Assembly: GCA_029287755.1 (NCBI GenBank)
Contig: JARFQM010000370.1
Location: 1 to 5,366 of the forward strand
Source: Desulfofustis sp.
GTDB taxonomy: Bacteria > Desulfobacterota > Desulfobulbia > Desulfobulbales > Desulfocapsaceae
Direction: 5' to 3'
DNA: 5,366 nt
Shown here one piece after another: positions 1 to 5,366 of this stretch. Position 1 is the first letter of the stretch. Every line of letters starts with the position of its first letter. Made by a program: the position numbers and the translations under genes. The notes below the pieces were generated by a model. That model worked only from the letters and a program-made list of their open reading frames with translations, was not told where the DNA came from and made no database searches.

Positions 1-1096
1 AGCAGGATTTGCCCGCCTTGGGCGGCCCACCGAACACATTGAGGCCGTGAATGCCTTTGAGGCTCTGGTCCAGGACCTTAAAACCCGATCTCAAGTTGGC
101 ATAGCCATCACTTTTCTGGTTCTTAATCTGTTCGAAAAAGCGGTCATGCTCGCGGCGGGGACTGGCAAAGGGTGAAAAGGCCTTGGAATTGCGGGCCATG
201 GCAATGACCGAGGCACGGAACTTGGTGCCCTTGTCGCGGGCCAGCTGCCAGAGGTTATAGTTGCGCGGCAGACCTGCAGGCCAGTTCAGCAATCGCACCT
301 TGTAGCCAATACGGCTGGCCAGCACCCGCGCTCTGAGTTCCGATTCAGCGTTATTGGCAACGATAATGAACAGGGTGCGAATGAACTCGAAACGGCTCGG
401 CTCGATGCCGTCAAAGAGCTGAGTGTCGGCGACGGCAATCCCCGGCAGCCCCATCTGCTTCAAAATAAGCAGATTCTCCTCACCCTCGCAGAGCACCAGC
501 GCCCCGTTTTCACAGCGCTGGATCTCCTGGACGTTGAAAATCTGAAATTGTTCGGTCGTCATCTCCAGGTTGCCATGCCAGAAAAAATCCTCGGTTCGGT
601 CGGGGTTGACGCAGCGCGCCGTATAACAATTGCCGTCTTCCTGGAAATAAGGGTAGACAATGTAGCGGCCGTTATAGCCGATGGACATGACGTCGAGTAC
701 CGGCTGCTTGATACCGTTCTGGTCGAAGTGAGCGATGATGGTGTCGGTCAGGTTGTCCTGGAACGACCTGATCTCCTGGTTGATCGACTGCACCGGATAG
801 TCGGTCTGGCGCAGCGCGTACTCCCGGTCAGGATCGAACCCGGGGGTAAGTCCCGGATCAAGCTTGGCCAGGGCCGCAAACCAGAGCGGGAAACCGCCGG
901 GTACACAGCGGTTGAGACAGCGAAAATAGCCGTGGAAGAAACCCTCGGGATTGATTATTATCACCAATTTTGCAGCGCCGTCCAAACCCTTTTCCGGGCA
1001 GAACGGGCAGTCACCCACCAGCGTCGTTTTATCCAGACTGCCGTTACTCAGATTTTGCTCATAAAACTCGTGCACAGCCTGTGCGTAATCGCTCAT
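1..1096 (-). CDS. Twinkle/T7 gp4-like primase-helicase (CHC2-type zinc ribbon, TOPRIM-like region, start of DnaB/RecA ATPase), C-terminus cut by window edge
   Basis: Reading the minus strand from the ATG at 1094-1096 gives 365 uninterrupted codons up to the window edge, so the C-terminal part is missing. Residues 28-64 hold four cysteines, C30-x2-C33 and C60-x3-C64, which fit a primase-type zinc ribbon that recognises template DNA. Residues about 198-275 look like a TOPRIM fold: a beta strand leads into C-E204-G-E, followed by LLILKQMGLPGIAV. However, the second acidic motif, normally DxD, reads V-A-N248-N249-A-E, and the Asp usual after EGE-x is N208. From about residue 332 the text matches the start of a DnaB/RecA core (SGFKVLDQSLKGIHGLNVF) and ends in a Walker A motif, GGPPKAGKS (356-364). 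This order is that of phage T7 gp4 and mitochondrial Twinkle, ring helicases fused to a primase. The start is supported by an AAGGCGAG ribosome-binding site about six bases upstream. The gene follows maf in the same direction. A chromosomal homologue and a prophage remnant both remain possible; no other phage gene is visible. Confidence 0.8.
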   Translation of the reverse strand, partial: MSDYAQAVHEFYEQNLSNGSLDKTTLVGDCPFCPEKGLDGAAKLVIIINPEGFFHGYFRCLNRCVPGGFPLWFAALAKLDPGLTPGFDPDREYALRQTDYPVQSINQEIRSFQDNLTDTIIAHFDQNGIKQPVLDVMSIGYNGRYIVYPYFQEDGNCYTARCVNPDRTEDFFWHGNLEMTTEQFQIFNVQEIQRCENGALVLCEGEENLLILKQMGLPGIAVADTQLFDGIEPSRFEFIRTLFIIVANNAESELRARVLASRIGYKVRLLNWPAGLPRNYNLWQLARDKGTKFRASVIAMARNSKAFSPFASPRREHDRFFEQIKNQKSDGYANLRSGFKVLDQSLKGIHGLNVFGGPPKAGKSC

Positions 1097-1199
1097 GGGA
1101 TACTCGCCTTGTGTTATGATGGATGGACCGCACTGTGCGGCAGAATTTCTCTCCATTTACCCATTTTAGCCTGCCTTGAGCTCCTGGATCAACCTTTGT
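1097..1199. other. Spacer between maf and the primase-helicase gene
   Basis: This 103-bp gap lies downstream of the maf stop codon on the minus strand. It carries the ribosome-binding site of the next gene (AAGGCGAG, minus strand, at about 1103-1110) and a 13-bp odd palindrome, CCGCAC-T-GTGCGG, at 1128-1140. The palindrome has no following U-run, so it does not look like an intrinsic terminator. I see no convincing promoter, and co-transcription with maf is likely but not proven. Confidence 0.4.
1128..1140. repeat. 13-bp palindrome (CCGCAC-T-GTGCGG) upstream of the primase-helicase start
   Basis: This is a perfect six-base inverted repeat around a single central base, lying 32 bp upstream of the primase-helicase start codon. 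It could form a five-pair hairpin with a three-base loop in the transcript, or serve as a small operator. It is short enough to be chance, and nothing else identifies a binding protein. Confidence 0.3.
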
Positions 1200-1817
1200 T
1201 TATTCCCCCGGGCCCGACTGTGTCTCTGTCCGCGGCGCCACTACCTGGTAGTGAGTCAGCAGCTCGACTACTTCAGCCAGAGGAAGCCCGACCACATTTG
1301 AATAGGAACCGCTGACCGACTCGACCAGAACCCCGCCCTGGCCCTGGATGCCGTAGCCGCCCGCCTTGTCCATGGACTCGCCGGTCCCGACGTAAGCCTC
1401 GGCCCAGTCACGTCCAAAGGCCTTAAAGCGGACCCGGGAGAGCACCGAGTGAACAACGCTCACCTGATGGTCCCTGCAGCACAGAGCGAACCCAGTTCTG
1501 ACCTGGTGCTGCTGTCCGGAGAGCAGCAGCAGCATGGCAACCGCCTGGTTGGGAGTCGCCGGCTTGGTCAGCAGCCGGGTGCCATACACCACCACGGTAT
1601 CGGCCGAAACCACCCAGGCTGAAGGATTGAGTGTACTCACCTCCTCTGCTTTCAGAGCTGCCATTCTCAGGGTATAAGGTTCCTCAGTCTCCCCGGGCAA
1701 AGGGCTTTCATCGACCTCCGGAATGACGACCGAAAAATCGATGCCCAGATCAGAGAGCAAGGCTTTTCTTCTCGGCGAACCGGAGGCGAGAATGAGTGGT
1801 TTTCTGGTCTGGAACAT
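1200..1817 (-). CDS. maf: Maf family nucleoside triphosphate pyrophosphatase (YhdE-like, dTTP/UTP type)
   Basis: This is a complete 205-residue protein, near the roughly 190-210 usual for the family. Maf proteins hydrolyse non-canonical or surplus nucleoside triphosphates to the monophosphate and pyrophosphate in the cytoplasm, and have been linked to septum inhibition. The N-terminal phosphate-binding signature is LASGSPRRKALL (10-21). R51 and K56 lie in LRMAALKAE. The catalytic acidic motif is SADTVV, with D73. The C-terminal signature is ESMDKAGGYGIQGQGG (147-162) with Q158, followed by GSYSNVVGLPL (170-180). The SPRR, K56 and Q158 set matches the YhdE subgroup active on dTTP and UTP rather than the YceF m7GTP subgroup; this assignment comes from family knowledge. 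The ATG at 1817 puts the signature at residue 10, as is normal. The upstream GGGAG is only two bases from the ATG, so the ribosome-binding site is poorly spaced. The gene probably leads the minus-strand unit that continues into the primase-helicase gene. A run of four leucines (96-99) replaces the more varied helix of relatives but breaks nothing. Confidence 0.95.
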   Translation of the reverse strand: MFQTRKPLILASGSPRRKALLSDLGIDFSVVIPEVDESPLPGETEEPYTLRMAALKAEEVSTLNPSAWVVSADTVVVYGTRLLTKPATPNQAVAMLLLLSGQQHQVRTGFALCCRDHQVSVVHSVLSRVRFKAFGRDWAEAYVGTGESMDKAGGYGIQGQGGVLVESVSGSYSNVVGLPLAEVVELLTHYQVVAPRTETQSGPGE

Positions 1818-1845
1818 GACTCCCGGTAATTAAAGGGGTAATTGA

Positions 1846-1902
1846 GGGGACACAATACTTAAGGTGTCCCTAGTGTAGGGACACCTTAAGTATTGTGTCC
1901 CC
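1846..1902. repeat. 57-bp perfect palindrome, REP/BIME-like nested hairpin element
   Basis: Bases 1846-1872 are the exact reverse complement of 1876-1902, giving 27 paired bases without mismatch around a GTG centre (1873-1875). The match stops abruptly at A1845/A1903. Each arm also folds on itself: GGGACAC (1847-1853) pairs with GTGTCCC (1864-1870), and the mirror pair lies at 1878-1884 and 1895-1901. The core GGGACAC/GTGTCCC therefore occurs four times in alternating orientation. That is the layout of two head-to-head REP elements (a BIME). A GTAG tetranucleotide (1875-1878) stands directly before the right-hand hairpin, as in REPs recognised by REP-associated tyrosine transposases of the IS200/IS605 (Y1) class. 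That family link rests on memory of similar GGGGACACAATACTTAA ends near such transposases and is inference. No U-run follows on either strand, so a terminator role is unlikely. The element is 28 bp from the maf start codon and would lie in its leader if transcription starts upstream. Confidence 0.75.
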
Positions 1903-1941
1903 ATGCTGCGTCAGAGGGCCGAGGAAAATGACTCGCTTCCT

Positions 1942-1970
1942 TTTAAAAACGAGTTTGCCCGTGCTATGAT
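1942..1970 (+). promoter_or_regulatory. Candidate sigma-70 promoter with extended -10 for the transglutaminase/ABC operon
   Basis: TATGAT at 1965-1970 is preceded by TG at 1962-1963, forming an extended -10. A weak -35 (TTTAAA, 1942-1947) lies 17 bp upstream. Transcription would start near 1977, leaving a leader of about 100 bases before the 2077 start codon. This is a reading by eye; no transcription data support it. Confidence 0.4.
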
Positions 1971-2076
1971 GGTTCTTATCTTAATTATTCGATACCGCGG
2001 CATCTCAACTTAAGGGTAAATTAACAACTTTGAAATATCTTTTTTCATCCCTCCTGGCGACTCTATCTCCCGAGCC

Positions 2077-3531
2077 ATGCGTCTGATCAAAGTAAGCCTC
2101 ATAATCGCCTGGTTCCTCCTGCTGGGAATGCTGCTGCACCGTGATTATTTCGTCCGCACCCTGGATATCAGGGAGGTGATGGCCCTGGAGCGCGACCAGA
2201 GGGTCGAATACCAGTCCATCTATTTCAAGGAAGAAAAAATCGGCTATGTCGAGCATCATTTTGTCCCGCAGGATGATAACAAGCTGAAGATCACCCAGCA
2301 GGCCAGGATGCAGCTGCTGATCTCGGGCCAGAACCATCCCGTCGAACTAGATCTCGAGGCTCTGCTGGGCAGCCGGAGTGATCTGCTCAGTTTCGAGTTC
2401 TCTTTCAATTCCCCGTTCTACCGAATGCGGGCCGACGGTACCGTCGACGGTCATACCGTGAGCTTCGAGCTGGACACCGGCAACAGTGTGGTCAACGACC
2501 AGGTTGTCCTCGACGGTCCACCGCGGCTCTCCACCTCCAGGCGCGCCTATCTGCTGAGCCAGGATATCGGCGTGGGGGAAAAACTGAAGATTCCCTGGTT
2601 CGATCCTTTCTCCCTGACCGGCAAGGAGTCGGTTATCGAGTACCGGGGCAAGGAGAAGGTGCTGATCAGCGACCGGGTATACAACCTGCACCGCTTTACC
2701 GAGAATTTCGGCGGCGCCAGGCTGAACTCCTGGCTCGACGACGACGGGCTGGTGATCAAGGAGGAGTCACCCGCCGGCTTCGTCTTCATCAAGGAGCCCG
2801 AGTTCAAGGCCAAGGCGATGGTCAATTCCGCTGAAAGCCGATCCGACCTGCTCGCCTCGGTAGCCGTCCAGGTCACCGGGGAGATGTTTGACCTCACCGG
2901 CAGAACAGAAGCACGCTACCGGATCAGTGTGCCCGACGACATCGAGTTCGATCTCGATTCCAACCGCCAGACTTTCAACGACAGCGACCAGGTACTCACG
3001 CTGGTAAAAGAGGATTTATCTTCCCCAGGCTTAGACTCCGCCGTCTGCAACGCGGCCCAGGAGCAGCTCAGGGCGACACCATACATCCAGGCGGGGGCCC
3101 CGGAGATCATCGACCAGAGCCTGGTCGTGACCCAGGACCTCGAAAACGATCTGGCCAAAGTCAAAGCCCTGGCTGATTGGGTGTATACCAACCTTGAAAA
3201 GCGTCCAGTCATTGGTATTCCCGATGCGCTGACCACCTTGAAAGCGGGTATTGGCGACTGCAACGAGCACGCCTCATTGTTCGCCGCTCTGAGCCGGGCT
3301 GCGGGTATCCCCACCACCATAGCGGTGGGAGTCGTCTACCACAAGCAGGCCTTTTATTACCACGCCTGGAATGAAGTTTGTGTGGGCGGCCAGTGGATCA
3401 GCCTCGATACGACCACCAATCAGCTGCCCGCGGACCTGAGCCACCTTAAATTTATTGAAGGCGAACTGCAGGAGCAGATCAAGATCGGCGCCCTGATCAA
3501 TAACTTGCAGATTGAGCCGCTGGACCCGTGA
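2077..3531 (+). CDS. Membrane-anchored transglutaminase-like (cysteine protease fold) protein
   Basis: This is a complete 484-residue protein. A positively charged N-terminus (R2, K5) and a hydrophobic stretch at about 4-20 (IKVSLIIAWFLLLGMLL) form a signal anchor; no AxA cleavage site or lipobox follows, so the bulk should sit outside the cytoplasmic membrane. Residues about 25-340 are rich in alternating polar and hydrophobic strands, with no motif I can name. The catalytic domain spans about 350-450: C395 in GDCNEHASLFAALSRAAGIP, H429 in YYHAWNEV, and D444 in SLDTTTNQ. The C-H-D triad is complete with normal spacing. In this superfamily the triad can crosslink, hydrolyse or cleave amide bonds, and the specific substrate cannot be read from sequence. 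The start is the first ATG after an in-frame stop (TAA), and a later start would cut the anchor, but there is no Shine-Dalgarno sequence. Only 25 bp separate its stop from the likely ATPase start, so it is probably the first gene of an export operon and may act on the exported product or on the envelope. Confidence 0.88.
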   Translation: MRLIKVSLIIAWFLLLGMLLHRDYFVRTLDIREVMALERDQRVEYQSIYFKEEKIGYVEHHFVPQDDNKLKITQQARMQLLISGQNHPVELDLEALLGSRSDLLSFEFSFNSPFYRMRADGTVDGHTVSFELDTGNSVVNDQVVLDGPPRLSTSRRAYLLSQDIGVGEKLKIPWFDPFSLTGKESVIEYRGKEKVLISDRVYNLHRFTENFGGARLNSWLDDDGLVIKEESPAGFVFIKEPEFKAKAMVNSAESRSDLLASVAVQVTGEMFDLTGRTEARYRISVPDDIEFDLDSNRQTFNDSDQVLTLVKEDLSSPGLDSAVCNAAQEQLRATPYIQAGAPEIIDQSLVVTQDLENDLAKVKALADWVYTNLEKRPVIGIPDALTTLKAGIGDCNEHASLFAALSRAAGIPTTIAVGVVYHKQAFYYHAWNEVCVGGQWISLDTTTNQLPADLSHLKFIEGELQEQIKIGALINNLQIEPLDP

Positions 3532-3556
3532 TTGTTTAATGTTATCCGCCCACTCC

Positions 3557-4339
3557 ATGGATATGAACGAGCCCATACTGAGACTTGAAAAACTCACCAA
3601 GACTTTTGACCGACTGACCGCCGTCGACACCGTCGACCTGCAGGTGGAACAAGGAGAAATCCTCGGCTTCCTGGGTCCCAATGGGGCGGGTAAAACAACC
3701 ACCATCAAGATGATAGCCGGACTCCTGCAGCCCAGTTCGGGTGCCATCTCAATCTGCGGGCACGACACGGCACTCTCGCCGATCAGCTGCCGCGAACTGA
3801 CCGGCTATATCCCCGACCGCCCGTTTCTCTATGAAAAGCTCACCGGCGCCGAGTACCTGAGCTTTATTTCCAGCCTTTATCCGGCAGAGGACGAGCGCAC
3901 ACGTGCCGCGCTGAGCGACAAATATCTGCAGCTCTTTGACCTCGCCGACTGGCGCAACAACCTGATCGAAAGCTACTCCCACGGCATGCGGCAGAAATTG
4001 ATCATGACGTCGATCTTCATGCTCGAGCAGCCGCTGATCGTCGTCGATGAGCCCATGATCGGACTCGACCCCAAAAGTGCCCGCATCGTTAAGGAACTGT
4101 TCAAATCCAAGGCCGAAAGCGGCACCACCATATTTTTATCGACCCACTCCATGGAGATCGCCGAGGAGCTCTGCCACCGGGTCTGCATAATCAGAGACGG
4201 CAGAATCATCGCCGAAGGCAGCGTCGACTCGCTGAAGGCACAGGCACACAATGGCGCCGCCAACCTCGAGGATCTCTTTCTGCAGTTGACTGGTGCCTTC
4301 GAACTCCAGGAGGTGGTCGCCGCCCTGCGCCAGAACTGA
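3557..4339 (+). CDS. ABC transporter ATP-binding protein (ABC-2/exporter type)
   Basis: This is a 260-residue cytoplasmic ATPase expected to power the adjacent permease. All ABC landmarks are present: Walker A GPNGAGKTT (40-48), signature SYSHGMRQK (139-147), Walker B LIVVDEP with D164 and E165, D-loop GLD (169-171) and switch histidine H197 in STHSMEIAEE. The Q-loop position carries aspartate (Y84-I-P-D87) in place of glutamine. As I recall, this is shared by a subset of ABC-2 exporter ATPases whose text reads YIPD-x-PFLYEKLTG, so it is not damage. A frame open from 3512 would overlap the end of the transglutaminase gene and add an unconserved-looking tail. The ATG at 3557 (MDMNEPILRLEKL) puts the first beta strand where the family has it; 3563 is equally possible. 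None of these starts has a clear ribosome-binding site, which suggests translational coupling to the gene before it. The permease gene begins four bases after the stop. Confidence 0.93.
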   Translation: MDMNEPILRLEKLTKTFDRLTAVDTVDLQVEQGEILGFLGPNGAGKTTTIKMIAGLLQPSSGAISICGHDTALSPISCRELTGYIPDRPFLYEKLTGAEYLSFISSLYPAEDERTRAALSDKYLQLFDLADWRNNLIESYSHGMRQKLIMTSIFMLEQPLIVVDEPMIGLDPKSARIVKELFKSKAESGTTIFLSTHSMEIAEELCHRVCIIRDGRIIAEGSVDSLKAQAHNGAANLEDLFLQLTGAFELQEVVAALRQN

Positions 4340-4343
4340 CACC

Positions 4344-5366
4344 ATGATGAGGCTCTATCTCCCCTTTTTCAGGACGGCGAAGAACAGGTTTTTCGCCACC
4401 CGGGCACAACTCAAAGTAGTGATTCTGGCCATCCTGGGCACCCTCATCTGTGCGGCACTCTACCTGCTTACCTTCAAGAGCGTGAGCTATTTTCACAGCC
4501 AGAGCGAACTGGGCATCATCTTGTCCATGAAAATTTTCCAGATGTCCTGGATCACCATTTTTGCCATGCTGATCTTTTCCTCGATGATCACCGGGGTCAC
4601 CACCCTCTACCTGTCGAACGACAACGAGATTATCGTTGCCGCCCCGGTGACGCTCGAGGAACTCTTCCGGATGCGTATGCTGACCACCTTTCTCAACACG
4701 TCCTGGATGATGCTCCTCTTTTCCTTGCCGATTTTCGGGGCCTTCGGGGTGGTCTTCAAGGCCGGCCCCCTGTACTGGCCGCTGCTGGTCGCTGCCATAC
4801 CGGCCACGGCATTTACCGCCAGCGGGTCTGCCATGCTGTTCGTGATCGTGCTGGTCTATCTGTTTCCCGCCCGGCGCACCAAGGACATCATCGTCTATCT
4901 GTCGATCTGCTTTGGGGTATTCCTCTACCTCATCTTCCGCTTGATGCGCCCCGAGGACCTGGTCAATCCTGAAAAATACGGTCAGTTCGTCGAGTATATG
5001 TCGGCTATCTCCAATCCGGCAGGTTTCTGGCTGCCGGCAAGCTGGACCTCGAACATGCTGGCCTCCTACCTGCTTGATCGGGAGGTTGATCTGCTGCTGC
5101 TCGGTTTGATTCTGCTGACGCCGCCGGTGCTCATTTTCTGTGGAGAAGTCCTCATGGCCCGGCTGTTCGTTTCCGGTTTCTCCAAATCCCAGGAGTCGTT
5201 CGGCGGCCAGCATCGTTTCAAGGAAGCTTCCTGGGGCCGTTCGCGAATGCTCTGGATTTTCCGCAAGGAAAGCATCGCCTTTTTGAGGGATTCCAAGGAA
5301 TGGTCGCAGTTTTTCATGATCGGCGCCCTGATCATCGTCTATCTGTACAATTTCAAAGTACTGCCC
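4344..5366 (+). CDS. ABC exporter permease, multi-pass membrane protein, C-terminus cut by window edge
   Basis: From the ATG at 4344 the frame stays open for 341 codons to the right edge, so the protein is partial. It starts four bases after the ATPase stop, which indicates translational coupling and a shared complex. Strongly hydrophobic segments lie at about 23-43, 66-88, 113-135, 143-174, 182-200, 249-272 and 321-336, giving at least six or seven membrane passes before the cut. The cytoplasmic N-terminus carries several basic residues (R3, R10, K13, R15, R20). A motif near the end, FRKESIAFLRDSKEWSQFF (306-324), is an amphipathic element of a kind I recall from putative ABC exporter permeases that partner such ATPases; the family name is from memory and unchecked. 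The substrate is unknown. A second ATG at 4347 is an equally good start. The only strong Shine-Dalgarno-like string, AGGAGGTG (4308-4315), is 28 bases upstream and too far to serve it directly. Confidence 0.85.
   Translation, partial: MMRLYLPFFRTAKNRFFATRAQLKVVILAILGTLICAALYLLTFKSVSYFHSQSELGIILSMKIFQMSWITIFAMLIFSSMITGVTTLYLSNDNEIIVAAPVTLEELFRMRMLTTFLNTSWMMLLFSLPIFGAFGVVFKAGPLYWPLLVAAIPATAFTASGSAMLFVIVLVYLFPARRTKDIIVYLSICFGVFLYLIFRLMRPEDLVNPEKYGQFVEYMSAISNPAGFWLPASWTSNMLASYLLDREVDLLLLGLILLTPPVLIFCGEVLMARLFVSGFSKSQESFGGQHRFKEASWGRSRMLWIFRKESIAFLRDSKEWSQFFMIGALIIVYLYNFKVLP

Larger units (their letters stand above)
1818..2076. other. Divergent intergenic region between maf and the transglutaminase/ABC operon
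   Basis: This 259-bp region is AT-rich compared with the genes around it and must hold the promoters for both directions. It contains the 57-bp palindrome at 1846-1902 next to maf and a good plus-strand extended -10 at 1962-1970. For the minus strand, a weak candidate is TTGAGA (complement of 2003-2008) with TAATTA (complement of 1982-1987), but the 15-bp spacing is short. The last 40 bases before 2077 are pyrimidine-rich and include CCTCC, which resembles an anti-Shine-Dalgarno rather than a ribosome-binding site. I found no convincing small gene: the open frame 1903-2013 has 36 codons and no ribosome-binding site. Confidence 0.6.

Noticed and set aside
548..1315. 255-codon plus-strand open frame
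   Set aside because: It lies antisense to the primase-helicase and maf genes, both supported by motifs. Its translation shows no recognisable domain, and it has no ribosome-binding site I trust.
1509..1530. Near-palindrome TGCTGCT...AGCAGCA
   Set aside because: It is explained by the Leu-Leu-Ser-Gly-Gln-Gln codons inside maf and contains a mismatch.
1846..1902. Palindrome as an intrinsic terminator
   Set aside because: Neither strand has a U-run after the stem, and the flanking genes diverge, so no transcript needs ending there.
1903..2013. 36-codon open frame directly after the palindrome, and a 13-codon frame at 1928 with an AGGAAA upstream
   Set aside because: Both are short, the first lacks a ribosome-binding site, and both overlap the promoter candidate. 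There is no sign of coding constraint.
2043..2057. Minus-strand AGGAGG followed by ATG, opening a 12-codon frame
   Set aside because: The spacing is a single base and the frame ends after 12 codons, so it is probably chance.
2434..2446. GACGGTACCGTC palindrome
   Set aside because: It lies inside the transglutaminase coding frame and is the kind of short palindrome expected by chance.
3622..3640. Two closely spaced GTCGAC sites
   Set aside because: They encode the Val-Asp-Thr-Val-Asp segment of the ATPase and need no other explanation.
4308..4315. Strong AGGAGGTG Shine-Dalgarno-like string
   Set aside because: It is 28 bases from the permease ATG, with no in-frame start codon nearer, and is explained by Gln-Glu-Val codons of the ATPase.
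4206..5213. 335-codon minus-strand open frame
   Set aside because: It is antisense to the ABC permease and ATPase. The translation is full of Gln, His, Glu and Gly repeats typical of the reverse reading of hydrophobic-rich coding DNA, with no domain.

Overview
The window reads as chromosomal DNA of a Gram-negative bacterium of moderately high GC content. The gene set (a Maf pyrophosphatase, a fused primase-helicase, and a periplasmic transglutaminase beside an ABC exporter) and the protein style would fit a Desulfuromonadales or Geobacter-type 'deltaproteobacterium'. That placement is a recollection-based guess with no marker gene behind it. No rRNA, tRNA, CRISPR array, integrase or transposase gene is visible.

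There are two divergent gene groups. On the minus strand, reading leftward from about 1817, comes maf (1200-1817, complete). About 100 bp later comes a large gene that runs off the left edge (start at 1096). It encodes a zinc ribbon, a TOPRIM-like region and the beginning of a RecA/DnaB-type ATPase, the order seen in phage T7 gp4 and mitochondrial Twinkle. Its TOPRIM region appears to lack the usual acidic DxD residues, so its helicase part may be the active half.

On the plus strand, reading rightward from 2077, are three tightly spaced genes. They encode a membrane-anchored extracytoplasmic transglutaminase-like protein (2077-3531), an ABC transporter ATPase (about 3557-4339) and a polytopic ABC exporter permease (4344 to the right edge, truncated). 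This looks like one operon: the ATPase and permease would form an export complex, and the transglutaminase-fold enzyme would act on the outer face of the cytoplasmic membrane, perhaps on the exported substrate or a cell-envelope partner. The substrate cannot be inferred.

The divergent intergenic region (1818-2076) holds the most striking non-coding structure, a 57-bp perfect palindrome (1846-1902) with 27-bp arms and a 3-nt centre. Each arm is itself a smaller imperfect hairpin. It resembles two head-to-head REP-type elements of the kind mobilised by REP-associated tyrosine transposases, and it sits 28 bp upstream of the maf start codon. An extended -10 promoter candidate for the plus-strand operon lies just beyond it.
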